A DNA stretch of 64,000 nucleotides, from the NCBI RefSeq assembly GCF_000278235.1, contig NZ_JH725038.1, positions 226,607-290,606 on the forward strand, written 5' to 3'. A program made the translations under genes and the position numbers. The notes beneath the pieces are model-generated. The model was not told the DNA's origin, did no database searches, and saw nothing but the letters and a program-made list of their open reading frames with translations. This document shows, piece by piece, positions 1 through 9,236 of the stretch (its first letter is position 1; each line of letters opens with the position of its first letter). Source of the stretch: Bartonella vinsonii subsp. arupensis OK-94-513 (GTDB lineage Bacteria; Pseudomonadota; Alphaproteobacteria; Rhizobiales; Rhizobiaceae).

Positions 1-43
1 GAATGAAGATAATCTTCAAGGTGTAATTGAAGGAGACAGAAAT

Positions 44-604
44 ATGAATGTTATATCTATTATGGATGATCTGAAACGTCGCATGGATGGTGCTGTTTCC
101 GCTTTTAAACATGAATTAGGTGGTTTGCGGACTGGACGAGCTTCAGTCAGTTTATTAGAACCTTTAACGGTTGAGGCTTATGGTTCTGTTGTACATATAA
201 ATCAAGTTGCGAATATTTCTGTTCCAGAACCGCGAATGCTTTCAGTTTCTGTGTGGGATAAAACAATGGTAGGAGCAGTAGAGCGTGCTATTCGTGATTC
301 TGGTCTTGGTTTGAATCCCATTACTGACGGTATGAATTTGCGTATTCCTTTGCCTGAATTAAATGAAGAGCGCCGTAAAGAACTTGTAAAAATTGCACAT
401 CAATATGCAGAACAAGCGCGTGTTGCTACCCGCCATGTCCGTCGCGATGGTATGGATAATTTGAAAAAATTGGAAAAAGAAGGTGAAATTGGGCAGGATG
501 AAGCGCATGGCTTATCTGACAAAGTTCAAAAACTCACAGATGAAACTATTGCTGATATTGATAAGATTTTGGCTGTGAAAGAAGCCGAAATTATGCATGT
601 TTAA
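44..604 (+). CDS. frr: Ribosome recycling factor
   Basis: Cytosolic factor that works with EF-G to split the post-termination ribosome. The 186-residue length equals the family norm. Conserved family segments are visible: LRTGRAS near residue 32 and [18 protein letters not shown] around residues 100-117, which belong to the three-helix bundle. The ATG at 44 is preceded by AAGGAG at 29-34. The frame is open upstream to the window edge, but the Shine-Dalgarno and family length favour this start. It heads a Rhizobiales-type order, normally pyrH-frr-uppS-cdsA; pyrH would lie off the left edge. No gene is seen at the uppS position immediately downstream. Confidence 0.97.
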   Translation: MNVISIMDDLKRRMDGAVSAFKHELGGLRTGRASVSLLEPLTVEAYGSVVHINQVANISVPEPRMLSVSVWDKTMVGAVERAIRDSGLGLNPITDGMNLRIPLPELNEERRKELVKIAHQYAEQARVATRHVRRDGMDNLKKLEKEGEIGQDEAHGLSDKVQKLTDETIADIDKILAVKEAEIMHV

Positions 605-1335
605 GGCGGTTTTATCGCTAGAAAATATTATATCTATATTTGTGTAATATCTTTTTATGGATGAGAATGGCTAGTAAATATTCTATTAATAAAAGAGCGT
701 GAGGCGGGAAGACGTGCATTTTAGCGCAGTTCTGCGCTGTAAAATAAAGATTGATTTGAAGTAGCAGACGTTTTTTAGATGTTTATCTAAATATTAAAAG
801 AGATTTTCTGCTAAAAAGAGGGGTATGTCATAAGAAAATGAGAAATTTTACGTATTCCTTTGAATTACGTAATAAAAATATTTTCATTGGATGTTCTTCA
901 AATCTTGAATGGTAGATATTTAAAAAGAACGTAACGTAAAAACTATATCTTAACTTTGCTACTTTTCATTATAAAAAATGCAGTTTGTACAGCTTATTTT
1001 CAGATGATTGAGAGGTTGATAGAAAAATGTTTTTACATGAAGCAAAGATCAGATCTAAATTTCACAATTCCCGTAAAAAATAAACAGCAGTTTTTCCATT
1101 CTTTAAGATAGACAGAATGTTAAGAAACATATGTATGAATGAGTTTTAATACATAAATCTTTGATGTTTCTTTCACTTTTTAGTCTTATAAACGCCATCT
1201 TGGTATATCAGATCATATATGGTAGATTGTAAAAAGTCTGCAAAAGTGTGAGTACAAAGGGACTGCATAATAAAGTTTTTTGTTTGAGTCAGTTTTTGGA
1301 TTTGTATTTTCTATTTTTATTGTTTGGATATTGTT
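605..1335. other. Long spacer at the expected uppS position
   Basis: About 730 bases between frr and cdsA without a credible reading frame. In related Rhizobiales this place normally holds uppS (undecaprenyl diphosphate synthase). None of its conserved blocks can be read here except a possible MDENG at 657-671, followed directly by TAG, which faintly recalls the MDGNGRW active-site motif. The stretch contains several inverted repeats between 719 and 813 and is otherwise AT-rich. It may be a decayed gene or an ordinary Bartonella-style spacer. No transfer RNA or other RNA gene was recognised. Confidence 0.5.
719..744. repeat. Palindromic hairpin downstream of frr
   Basis: The sequence reads TTTTAGCGC, AGTTCT, GCGCTGTAAAA, an almost perfect palindrome that could fold as a hairpin with a G+C core about 115 bases after the frr stop. 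A second perfect stem (TTTAGAT/ATCTAAA, 774-780 with 785-791) sits just downstream inside a TAGCAG/CTGCTA pair (762-767 with 808-813). These could act as a weak terminator or a structured 3' leader. The U tract is poor, so the role is unproven. Confidence 0.35.
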
Positions 1336-2151
1336 TTGTCTAATCTTATTTATCGTATTTTGACTGCTTTTGTTTTTGGCATTATTGCTTTGTATTTAAC
1401 ATGGTTTGGAGGAACTTTATTTTTTTTGTTTGTATGGGGTATTGGCGGTTTTATTCTTTATGAATGGATGAGTATTACTAGAGAAAAGTGGTATGTTTCA
1501 CAAAAAATATTAGCAAGTATTTTTTATTTGATTTTTGGTTCTTTTTTGCTATTGGGCGTTTCTGCTTCATTGATTTTTTGTGTTTTGATAATTTTGGCAG
1601 CAGTGTTGTCCATTGGACCTATGAAAAAGAGTGGTTGGGTTTTTTCAGGTTTTTTATATGCATCTTTTCCAGTTGTTGCTTTATCTTTTTTACGAGGCTA
1701 TGAAACATTAGGATTCCAAGCTGTTATTTTTTTATTTACGATCGTATGGGGAACGGATATTGCCGGCTATTTTAGTGGACGGGCATTTGGTGGTCCTAAA
1801 TTAGCACCACAATTTTCTCCTAATAAAACATGGGCAGGGGCGATTGGTGGTACGGTTGTCGGAGTCTCCGGTGGTATATTAATTGCCTTTCAGTTTTTTG
1901 ACATCAATTTAACGAATTTTTTTGTACCATTACTCGCACTTGTTTTATCAATTGTTTCGCAATTGAGTGATTTAGGACAATCATGGCTAAAAAGACAGTT
2001 TTCTGTTAAGGACTCCAGTTCTTTCTTACCTGGACATGGTGGGTTTATGGACCGTATGGATGGTTTAGTAGGGGCTGCTTTCCTTCTTTATTTAATTGGT
2101 TCATTTATGTCTGATATGGATACACCTTTTAATCTCTTTTATATGGTTTAA
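1336..2151 (+). CDS. cdsA: Phosphatidate cytidylyltransferase
   Basis: Integral inner-membrane enzyme that makes CDP-diacylglycerol from phosphatidate and CTP, the branch point of phospholipid synthesis. The protein is hydrophobic with about eight membrane segments. Near the C-terminus it carries the family signature, with K-D followed by the PGHGGFMDRMD segment that holds the catalytic acidic residues. No ATG or GTG start is available: the frame upstream is closed by a TGA at 1285. TTG at 1324 or TTG at 1336 must be used. I prefer 1336 because it gives MSNLIYRILTAF, like related proteins; there is no clear Shine-Dalgarno for either. The gene ends one base before the leader of rseP. Confidence 0.93.
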   Translation: MSNLIYRILTAFVFGIIALYLTWFGGTLFFLFVWGIGGFILYEWMSITREKWYVSQKILASIFYLIFGSFLLLGVSASLIFCVLIILAAVLSIGPMKKSGWVFSGFLYASFPVVALSFLRGYETLGFQAVIFLFTIVWGTDIAGYFSGRAFGGPKLAPQFSPNKTWAGAIGGTVVGVSGGILIAFQFFDINLTNFFVPLLALVLSIVSQLSDLGQSWLKRQFSVKDSSSFLPGHGGFMDRMDGLVGAAFLLYLIGSFMSDMDTPFNLFYMV

Positions 2152-2166
2152 TTGGGAGGAAATATT

Positions 2167-3318
2167 TTGGAACTTTTAAATCATATGATCACTGTAGGCG
2201 ATTTGCTTCTAAGAGTTTTAAGTGTTCTTTTTGTTGTTATGATTATCATTTTTGTGCACGAAATTGGGCATTATCTTATTGGACGGTGGTGTGGTATTAA
2301 AGCGTCCGTTTTTTCGCTTGGGTTTGGTCCCCAAATAGTAGGATATACAGATAAACACGGCACACAGTGGCGTTTATCGCTTATTCCCTTAGGAGGTTAT
2401 GTTAAGTTTATTGGAGATGAAGAAGAAGGAGTGAATGTGCCATCATCTCAGCTATCTCCGATTATTAACGGTTCATTTGCTAGTGCGCATGCTTGGAAAA
2501 AAGCCGTAACTGTTTTTGCAGGCCCCTTGTTTAATGCTCTTTTTACCATTGTTATTTTAACATTTTTTTTCTTTATTTATGGTCGTGTAGCGACTGAACC
2601 AATTGTTGGTTCTTTGGTAAAAGATTTCCCTGCTATTCAATCCGGTTTGGAAATAGGGGATCGTTTTGTTGAGATGGATGGACAGCGGGTTGAAAGCTTT
2701 GAAAGTTTGATGAATTATGTAGCTTTCCATGGAGAAGATCCTATAGAGTTTAAAATAGAACGCATGGGGCAAGTATTTACGGCGATAATTACACCAAAAG
2801 TGATTGAGAGAGATGATGGATTTGGTAATTTAGTTCAAAGTAGTATGATCGGTGTAGGTGTTCCCGTTGATCCAGATAATCCTGCGCGTTTAGATCCAGC
2901 TTATGTAAAACATATTCACTATGGTTTTGTAAGAGCTATAAGAGAAGCATCGGAACGAGCTACGTTTATTGTTACTCAAACGATTTTTTTTATTGGTCGT
3001 TTAATAGGAGGAAAAGAAGATCATTGCCAGCTAAGTGGGCCTTCTAAGACCGTTAAAATTGCGTGGAAAATAAGTGAGACAGGTTTTATATCTCTGTTGA
3101 ATTTTACAGCTTTTCTCTCGATAGGTATTGGATTGATCAACCTTTTTCCGATTCCGCCACTTGATGGTGGACACTTTTTACTTCATGTCATTGAGGTTTT
3201 TACGAGGAGGCCTGTATCTGCTAAAATTCGAGAAATTATTTTTCGTATAGGTTTTTTTATTGTTCTCCTCTTTATGGTTTTTGCGTTCTTTAATGATTAT
3301 TTTTGTTGGTTTAGCTAA
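2167..3318 (+). CDS. rseP: RIP site-2 metalloprotease RseP/MmpA
   Basis: Intramembrane zinc protease that cleaves transmembrane anti-sigma factors and similar substrates in the inner membrane. The zinc motif HEIGH is at residues 31-35 within the first membrane helix. A PDZ domain lies around residues 115-200, and the second catalytic segment, NLFPIPPLDGGH, with its metal-binding Asp, is near residue 330. I chose the TTG at 2167 because GGAGGA at 2155-2160 lies six bases upstream. The TTG at 2152 overlaps that Shine-Dalgarno and is unlikely. The gene sits directly behind cdsA and ahead of bamA, the usual alphaproteobacterial arrangement linking envelope stress signalling to outer membrane assembly. 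Confidence 0.95.
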   Translation: MELLNHMITVGDLLLRVLSVLFVVMIIIFVHEIGHYLIGRWCGIKASVFSLGFGPQIVGYTDKHGTQWRLSLIPLGGYVKFIGDEEEGVNVPSSQLSPIINGSFASAHAWKKAVTVFAGPLFNALFTIVILTFFFFIYGRVATEPIVGSLVKDFPAIQSGLEIGDRFVEMDGQRVESFESLMNYVAFHGEDPIEFKIERMGQVFTAIITPKVIERDDGFGNLVQSSMIGVGVPVDPDNPARLDPAYVKHIHYGFVRAIREASERATFIVTQTIFFIGRLIGGKEDHCQLSGPSKTVKIAWKISETGFISLLNFTAFLSIGIGLINLFPIPPLDGGHFLLHVIEVFTRRPVSAKIREIIFRIGFFIVLLFMVFAFFNDYFCWFS

Positions 3319-3534
3319 TAAATGATGGAAAATATTTTATAAATTAGGTAATAGTAGAAGAGTAATAATGGAAAAAGTAAATCAAAGGTCATTTACCATG
3401 TCCACAAAATATTGTGGCATCGTGTGTTATAATGAATTAAGGGGTGGAAAGTCTTGCTGTGAATAAGAGAGTTGTTATGGCAGTTAGCTTTTGAGGCATC
3501 ATGTCCAAGGAATAAGATAAGGTAAAAGAAGCCA

Positions 3535-5931
3535 ATGACTACAAATTCGAAGTTTTTAAATGCAGTATCTGTATTAGTGTTAGGTATGGGGATAGTTGCT
3601 CCAACAACAGCCTTTATGTCGATTGCAATGGTTGGAGAAGTACAGGCATCTGTGGTTCGTTCTATTGAGGTTCGCGGGAATAAATTTGTAAGTGCTCAGG
3701 CAGTTCGGGACAATATGGACATTAAAACTGGACAGAGCTTTTCCAGTGGTGATGTTGATGCTGCGGTAAAGCGGCTTTTCGGATTAGGCTTATTTTATGA
3801 AGTGAAAATAAATCAGGTCGGTGACAAGCTGGTCGTATTCGTCAAAGAATATGAGGTAGTCAACCAAGTGTTGTTTCAGGGAAATAAATCTCTCAAAGAT
3901 CCTGATCTTAAACGATTTATTTCTTTAAAACCAAATGAGCCGTTTAATTCTGCTAAACTTTCAGCTGATGTTAATACGATTCGTGAAGCGTATAAAACTG
4001 TTGGTCGCAATAATGTTGCAGTGAAAGTTCAAACCATTAATTTGGGAAAAGGGCGTGTAAATGTAGTGTTTAATGTTGCTGAAGGGCGAAAAACAAAAAT
4101 TAGTGATATTGTTTTTAAGGGAAATCATGCTTTTGGAAGCCGTCGTTTGCGAGATGTAATTTCGACAAAGTCTTCGGGAATGTTCTCCTTGTTACTGGGG
4201 GGGGATGTTTATAGTGAAGAGCGTTTAGCTGCTGATGAAGAAGCTCTCCGTCGCTTTTATTATAACCGTGGTTATGCAGATTTTCGTGTTGTTTCTTCTA
4301 AAGCAGCTTTTGATGAATCGAGTAATACATATAAAATTTATTTTGTTCTTGATGAGGGCGTTCGCTATAAAATTAGTGATATTCAGGTTGAAAGTGATGT
4401 TGATGGGATTGACGTTCAATCTGTAAAAGGGATTCTTAAAACTCGATTAGGTGATATTTACAGTGCAGAGAGCATTGAACAGTCTGTTGCAATTATCAAT
4501 AATAAGGTTGCTGATTCGGGGTATGCTTTTGCTAAGGTTGAGCCACGGGGAAATCGTAATTTAGCAAATCATACAATTTCAATTTTATATAATATTGAAC
4601 AAGGTCCGCGAGCTTATATTCAACGCATTGAAGTGCGCGGCAATGAAAAGACACGTGACTATGTTATTCGCCGTGAGATTGATTTAAATGAAGGGGATGC
4701 TTACAATCAAACTCTAGTGCAACGAGCAAAGCGTCGTCTGGAAAGTTTAGGCTTTTTTAAAGCTGTTAATATTTCGATGGTTCCAACAGATCAGTCTGAT
4801 CAGGTTACCTTAGTTATAGATGTAGTTGAAGCTCCGACAGGGGATCTTTCCTTGTCTGGAGGATATACAACGGGTGGGACAAGTCCAGGTATGTCACTTG
4901 AGGTATCTGTTACCGAACGTAATCTTGGAGGACGAGGTCAATATGTTCGGTTAGGATTAGGTGCTGGGCAAGAAAAGTCTCGTAATTATAATTTGTCGTT
5001 TGTTGACCCTTATTTTTTGGGTTATCGCTTATCTGCTGGTGTGGATATTTTTCGCAGTACTTACCGTGCTGATAAAGCATATGATGTACGCCAAACAGGT
5101 GGATCGCTTCGATTTGCGGTACCTATTAATGATCAATTATCTGCTAATTTAGCTTATTCTTATGTGCAGGAAGAATATGATTTTGGTAAGGAATATGACT
5201 TAAACAAAGAGTCCGATATAAAAGAATTATATGGGAAATATTCTGGGGCAATTGTACAAGCAGCTAAGCACAGTCCTTGGAAGCGTTCGTCAATTAGTTA
5301 TGGTTTGACCTATAATACTATTGACGATATGAAAAATCCACATGATGGGTGGTACGTGCGTGTTCTTCAGGAATATGCGGGGCTTGGTGGGAATGCAAAA
5401 TTCTTGAAGACAACTGGTAAAGCGATGATGTATAAGACGCTTTCTGAACCAATGGATCTTGTTGGTTTGCTTTCTTTTGGAGGTGGCTATATTCATGGAA
5501 TGGGTCATGATGGTGTTCGTATCTTCGATATGTTTAAAGCAAATACTGATATGATTCGAGGATTCAAATACAATGGAATAGGTCCTCGTCAGGTTTCCAA
5601 TAAAGGTGAAGCTTCTTTCTTGGGTGGAACAACATATATAAATGCGACTGCTGAAGTGCAATTTCCTGTACCTGTTGTGCCTGAAGGGTTAGGATTGCGT
5701 GGTGCTTTATTTGCGGATGTTGCAACGCTCTATGGAAATAAATATCAACCCGTTTTTCAGGGTGAGGCGCCTGTTACACATACCAAAAATGCTTGGCGTG
5801 CGTCTGCAGGTTTAAGTTTAATATGGGATTCGCCTTTTGGTCCACTGCGTTTTGATTATGCTTGGCCAATAAAGAAGCAGGAAGGTGACCGTTTGCAGAA
5901 ATTAAACTTTGGTATTTCTACGAAGTTCTGA
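3535..5931 (+). CDS. bamA: Outer membrane protein assembly factor BamA (Omp85)
   Basis: Core of the BAM complex that inserts beta-barrel proteins into the outer membrane. The 798-residue protein has an N-terminal signal sequence ending near VQA (about residue 38), five POTRA repeats spanning roughly residues 40-390, and a 16-strand barrel whose last residue is Phe, as required for outer membrane proteins. POTRA features such as VRSIEVRGNKFV and IQRIEVRGNEKTRDYVIRREI are readable. The ATG at 3535 follows a purine-rich stretch. A 216-base gap separates it from rseP, so it may have its own promoter. The lipid A genes follow in the same direction. Confidence 0.97.
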   Translation: MTTNSKFLNAVSVLVLGMGIVAPTTAFMSIAMVGEVQASVVRSIEVRGNKFVSAQAVRDNMDIKTGQSFSSGDVDAAVKRLFGLGLFYEVKINQVGDKLVVFVKEYEVVNQVLFQGNKSLKDPDLKRFISLKPNEPFNSAKLSADVNTIREAYKTVGRNNVAVKVQTINLGKGRVNVVFNVAEGRKTKISDIVFKGNHAFGSRRLRDVISTKSSGMFSLLLGGDVYSEERLAADEEALRRFYYNRGYADFRVVSSKAAFDESSNTYKIYFVLDEGVRYKISDIQVESDVDGIDVQSVKGILKTRLGDIYSAESIEQSVAIINNKVADSGYAFAKVEPRGNRNLANHTISILYNIEQGPRAYIQRIEVRGNEKTRDYVIRREIDLNEGDAYNQTLVQRAKRRLESLGFFKAVNISMVPTDQSDQVTLVIDVVEAPTGDLSLSGGYTTGGTSPGMSLEVSVTERNLGGRGQYVRLGLGAGQEKSRNYNLSFVDPYFLGYRLSAGVDIFRSTYRADKAYDVRQTGGSLRFAVPINDQLSANLAYSYVQEEYDFGKEYDLNKESDIKELYGKYSGAIVQAAKHSPWKRSSISYGLTYNTIDDMKNPHDGWYVRVLQEYAGLGGNAKFLKTTGKAMMYKTLSEPMDLVGLLSFGGGYIHGMGHDGVRIFDMFKANTDMIRGFKYNGIGPRQVSNKGEASFLGGTTYINATAEVQFPVPVVPEGLGLRGALFADVATLYGNKYQPVFQGEAPVTHTKNAWRASAGLSLIWDSPFGPLRFDYAWPIKKQEGDRLQKLNFGISTKF

Positions 5932-5995
5932 TTTGAATTTTCTTGAGAAAGAAAAATTGAAGAGGATGGGTTAGGCTGGGAGAGAAAGTGTTTTG

Positions 5996-7042
5996 ATGGC
6001 GGATACATTTTTTTTTACGCCGTCCCGGCGATTGACAGTTGCTAATGTTGCAGAGTTAACAGGTGCTAAACTTCTTAATCCAGAGTTTTCTAACACAGTT
6101 ATAAATACTCTTTCTTCACTTGAGGGGGCTGTGGAAGGATCCCTTGTGTTTGTGGAGCATCGGAAGTTTTCTGATGCTCTAGTAGGCAGTTCTGCTGTTG
6201 CTGTTTTTTGTACGAGTGAAGTTGTTTTTAAAGTTCCGGAATCTATGGCAATTTTAGTCACATCCACACCGCAGCGTGATTTTGCACAGATTGGTCGCAT
6301 CCTATTTCCTGATTCTATAAAGCCAATGCCTTGGTTTGGCCAGAAAGAAATCTCACCACAAGCACATATTCATCCAAGTGCTAAATTTGCGCATGATGTG
6401 TGTATCGAGGCGGGGGCTGTTATTGGCCGTAATGTTGAGATTGGTGCTGGAACACTTATTTCCTCCACTGCTGTAATTGGTGAAAATTGTCGTATTGGGC
6501 GTGACTGTTATATTGCCCCAAAGGTAACAGTTCAGTACTCTTTAATAGGAGACAGAGTTCAGCTTTACCCTGGTGTTTGTATTGGGCAAGATGGTTTTGG
6601 TTATGTTGGCAGTGTTTCTGGAATTGAAAAAATTCCACAGCTTGGTCGTGTTATCATCGAGGATGGTGTAGAAATTGGTGCGAATACAACGATTGATCGT
6701 GGGACATTTGAAGACACCATTATTGGTGAAGGGAGTAAGATCGACAATCTCGTACAAATTGCCCATAATGTAAAAATTGGTCGCTATTGTCTTATTGCTG
6801 CACAATGCGGAATTGCTGGAAGTACATCGATAGGTGACATGTCTCAACTTGGTGGAAGTGTAGGAGTAGCTGACCATATTGTAATAGGTAAATGTGTTCA
6901 GATTGCAGCTGGTAGTGGTGTTATGAATGATATTCCGGATGGAGAAAAATGGGGAGGAAGTCCAGCCCGACCATTTAAGCAGTGGTTCCGTGAAGTAGCG
7001 GCGTTGCGTAATATTGGCAAAGTTAAAAAGGAGAAAGGCTAA
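5996..7042 (+). CDS. lpxD: UDP-3-O-acylglucosamine N-acyltransferase
   Basis: Third committed step of lipid A synthesis: transfers an N-linked hydroxyacyl chain from acyl carrier protein to UDP-3-O-acylglucosamine. An N-terminal uridine-binding domain (about residues 1-110) is followed by a long left-handed beta helix of hexapeptide repeats such as [10 protein letters not shown] and [10 protein letters not shown]. The catalytic His lies in [10 protein letters not shown] around residue 253. The C-terminus has the basic helix typical of LpxD. The ATG at 5996 is preferred over the TTG directly before it. The stop at 7042 is one base from the fabZ start, which suggests translational coupling. Confidence 0.97.
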   Translation: MADTFFFTPSRRLTVANVAELTGAKLLNPEFSNTVINTLSSLEGAVEGSLVFVEHRKFSDALVGSSAVAVFCTSEVVFKVPESMAILVTSTPQRDFAQIGRILFPDSIKPMPWFGQKEISPQAHIHPSAKFAHDVCIEAGAVIGRNVEIGAGTLISSTAVIGENCRIGRDCYIAPKVTVQYSLIGDRVQLYPGVCIGQDGFGYVGSVSGIEKIPQLGRVIIEDGVEIGANTTIDRGTFEDTIIGEGSKIDNLVQIAHNVKIGRYCLIAAQCGIAGSTSIGDMSQLGGSVGVADHIVIGKCVQIAAGSGVMNDIPDGEKWGGSPARPFKQWFREVAALRNIGKVKKEKG

Positions 7043-7043
7043 T

Positions 7044-7511
7044 ATGGTCAACACCGGAGAAATTAAAAGCTTAGAGGCAGTAGATATTGAAAAATTGCTG
7101 TCAATTTTACCACATCGTTATCCATTTTTATTGATTGATCGCATTGTTGGAATTGATGGTGAGCAAGAAGCTATTGGTATTAAAAATATAACGATTAATG
7201 AACCCCATTTTACGGGACATTTTCCCACAAAACCAGTTATGCCTGGAGTCTTGATTTTAGAAGCTATGGCACAAACAGCGGGGGCAATTTCGCTTTTAAA
7301 ATTAGGGAATAAGCAAACAAATTTAGTTTATCTTATGACTGTTGATCATGCGAAATTTCGTAAGCCGGTTGTTCCTGGTGACCAGCTAAAGATTCATGTG
7401 CGTCTTTTAAAAAAGAGGTCTGGTATGAGGCGTTTTTCGTGTGTTGCAAAAGTAGAGGATGTCCGTGTTGCTGAGGCGGAAATTGCTGCGATGATTATCG
7501 AAGAAGAGTAA
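7044..7511 (+). CDS. fabZ: 3-hydroxyacyl-ACP dehydratase FabZ
   Basis: Cytosolic hot-dog-fold dehydratase that converts 3-hydroxyacyl-ACP to trans-2-enoyl-ACP in fatty acid elongation, and so competes with LpxA and LpxD for hydroxyacyl-ACP. Visible motifs are the catalytic His in [12 protein letters not shown] and the glutamate helix in [14 protein letters not shown]. The start is ATG 7044, preceded by AAGGAGAAAGG at about 7027-7037 inside the end of lpxD. The protein is 155 residues, normal for the family. Its place between lpxD and lpxA is conserved among Gram-negatives. Confidence 0.97.
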   Translation: MVNTGEIKSLEAVDIEKLLSILPHRYPFLLIDRIVGIDGEQEAIGIKNITINEPHFTGHFPTKPVMPGVLILEAMAQTAGAISLLKLGNKQTNLVYLMTVDHAKFRKPVVPGDQLKIHVRLLKKRSGMRRFSCVAKVEDVRVAEAEIAAMIIEEE

Positions 7512-7536
7512 ACGATATTGATGGGAATTTAAAAAT

Positions 7537-8361
7537 ATGTCCGGTACGAAAATCCATCCAACTGCCCTTGTGGAGCAGGGAGCGCAGCTTGGTGAGAATG
7601 TACGAGTTGGGCCATTTTGTCATATTAGTTCACAGGCTGTTATTGGTGATGGATGCAGTTTGATGAGTCATGTTGTAATAATGGGGAAGACAACATTAGG
7701 AGCTAATAGTAAAGTTTTTTCACATGCCGTTTTGGGGGCCGATCCGCAAAATAATAAACATAAGGGAGGTCATACAACTCTTTCGATTGGTAAAAATTGT
7801 ACGATTCGTGAAGGCGTAACAATGCATAGAGGCTCCGATTCGAGTATAGGAATGACGATAGTTGGCGATAATTGCCAATTTTTTTGTTATGCACATATTG
7901 CTCATGATTGCCATGTAGGGAATTGTGTAACATTTGCAAATAATGCGATGATAGCTGGTCATGTTACTGTTGGTGATCACGTTATTATTGGTGGTGGTGC
8001 TGCTGTTCACCAATTTGTTCGTATTGGGCATCATGCATTTATTGGTGGTGTTTCTGCGCTGGTTGGTGATCTGATTCCCTATGGGACAGCTGTAGGTGTA
8101 CAGGCAAAACTTGCTGGATTAAATATTATTGGTATGAAGCGTGCAGGACTTGAGCGTAAAGATATTCATGCTTTACGTCACGCAGTTACTATGCTTTTTG
8201 ATCATAGTAAGCCGTTTAAAGAGCGTGTCAGCGACGTTGCTTCTTTCTATTCTACTTCTCAGCCTGTTATTGACGTCGTTAATTTTATTAAAGAAGAAGG
8301 AAAACGTTTTTATTGCATACCAAAATTTGAAGATAATAGAATAAAAGAAAATAAGGATTGA
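7537..8361 (+). CDS. lpxA: UDP-N-acetylglucosamine O-acyltransferase
   Basis: First enzyme of lipid A synthesis, transferring a 3-hydroxyacyl chain from ACP to UDP-GlcNAc. The 274-residue protein has hexapeptide beta-helix repeats through about residue 190 and an alpha-helical C-terminus with the family segment GMKRAGLERKDIHALRHA. The catalytic His lies in the VTMHRGS region near residue 120. The gene follows fabZ after 25 bases, and its stop codon is two bases from the lpxI start. Confidence 0.97.
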   Translation: MSGTKIHPTALVEQGAQLGENVRVGPFCHISSQAVIGDGCSLMSHVVIMGKTTLGANSKVFSHAVLGADPQNNKHKGGHTTLSIGKNCTIREGVTMHRGSDSSIGMTIVGDNCQFFCYAHIAHDCHVGNCVTFANNAMIAGHVTVGDHVIIGGGAAVHQFVRIGHHAFIGGVSALVGDLIPYGTAVGVQAKLAGLNIIGMKRAGLERKDIHALRHAVTMLFDHSKPFKERVSDVASFYSTSQPVIDVVNFIKEEGKRFYCIPKFEDNRIKENKD

Positions 8362-8363
8362 GA

Positions 8364-9236
8364 GTGTCTGTTTCTGGTGCCAGAAGTTTTCTTTCCGGCC
8401 GCACTGCTATTATAGCAGGAAATGGTGTTTTGCCGATCAGCGTTGCTCAGGCTCTTGAGAAGGATGGACAGAATCCTTTTCTTATACTTTTGCGTGGTGA
8501 GGCGGATACTGTTCTTTATCGCTATGAGCATTGCGAGTTATCCATTGTGGAGTTAGGGCGGCTCATTAAAATTTTAAAAACAGCTGGAATTTGTAATATT
8601 GTTTTGGCAGGTGGAGTGAGAAAACGGCCCCTTATTACACAATTACGATTCGATTGGACGACATTTTTAGCTCTGCCTCAATTAATCAGAGCTTTAGGAG
8701 GTGGGGATGATGCGTTATTAAAAGCTTTTATACGGTTTATTGAAGCGCGTGGTTTTTGTGTTATTGGTGCTCACGAAATAGTTCCTGATCTTTTAGCTCC
8801 AATAGAATTTAATCTAACTTTACGGCGTGCTACTCAAAAAGAGAAAAAAGATATTTTCTTGGCTGTAGAAGCAGCAAAGCTTTTAGGTCGATTAGATATT
8901 GGGCAAGCAGCTGTGGCTATCAATGGAAGAGTGGTTGCGGTTGAAGGAGCAGAGGGAACTGATAATATGCTCTGGCGGGTGTGTGAAATGCGAGAAAGAG
9001 GGCAAATTCCGCCTAAAGGTGGTGTTCTTGTTAAATGTGCAAAACCACAACAAGATCATCGCGTTGATTTACCGTCAATTGGACCTGCGACAATAATGAA
9101 TATTGCAAAGAGTAGACTGTCTGGCATTGCGGTTGAGGCAAATAAAAGTTTGATCTTATCAGTGAAAACAACGGTAGAAAAAGCCAATAAATATTCTCTT
9201 TTTATAGAAACATTTGAAAAGTTTGATCATGAATGA
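8364..9236 (+). CDS. lpxI: UDP-2,3-diacylglucosamine pyrophosphatase LpxI
   Basis: Cleaves UDP-2,3-diacylglucosamine to lipid X and UMP. LpxI is the alphaproteobacterial replacement for LpxH. The protein (about 290 residues, formerly DUF1009) begins with a Rossmann-like segment, TAIIAGNGVLPISVAQAL, and continues with IVLAGGVRKRP and a C-terminal domain containing KGGVLVKCAKPQQDHRVDLP. I chose GTG 8364 because AAGGA at about 8352-8356 has normal spacing to it; a TTG at 8358 overlaps the lpxA stop. It overlaps the lpxB start by 8 bases. Confidence 0.94.
   Translation: MSVSGARSFLSGRTAIIAGNGVLPISVAQALEKDGQNPFLILLRGEADTVLYRYEHCELSIVELGRLIKILKTAGICNIVLAGGVRKRPLITQLRFDWTTFLALPQLIRALGGGDDALLKAFIRFIEARGFCVIGAHEIVPDLLAPIEFNLTLRRATQKEKKDIFLAVEAAKLLGRLDIGQAAVAINGRVVAVEGAEGTDNMLWRVCEMRERGQIPPKGGVLVKCAKPQQDHRVDLPSIGPATIMNIAKSRLSGIAVEANKSLILSVKTTVEKANKYSLFIETFEKFDHE

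Noticed and set aside
5290..5661. 123-codon frame on the minus strand inside bamA
   Set aside because: Fully antisense to the conserved barrel region of bamA, no family resemblance, no ribosome-binding site.
6542..7054. 170-codon frame on the minus strand across lpxD
   Set aside because: Antisense to hexapeptide repeats; low-complexity Asn/Thr-rich translation typical of a shadow frame.
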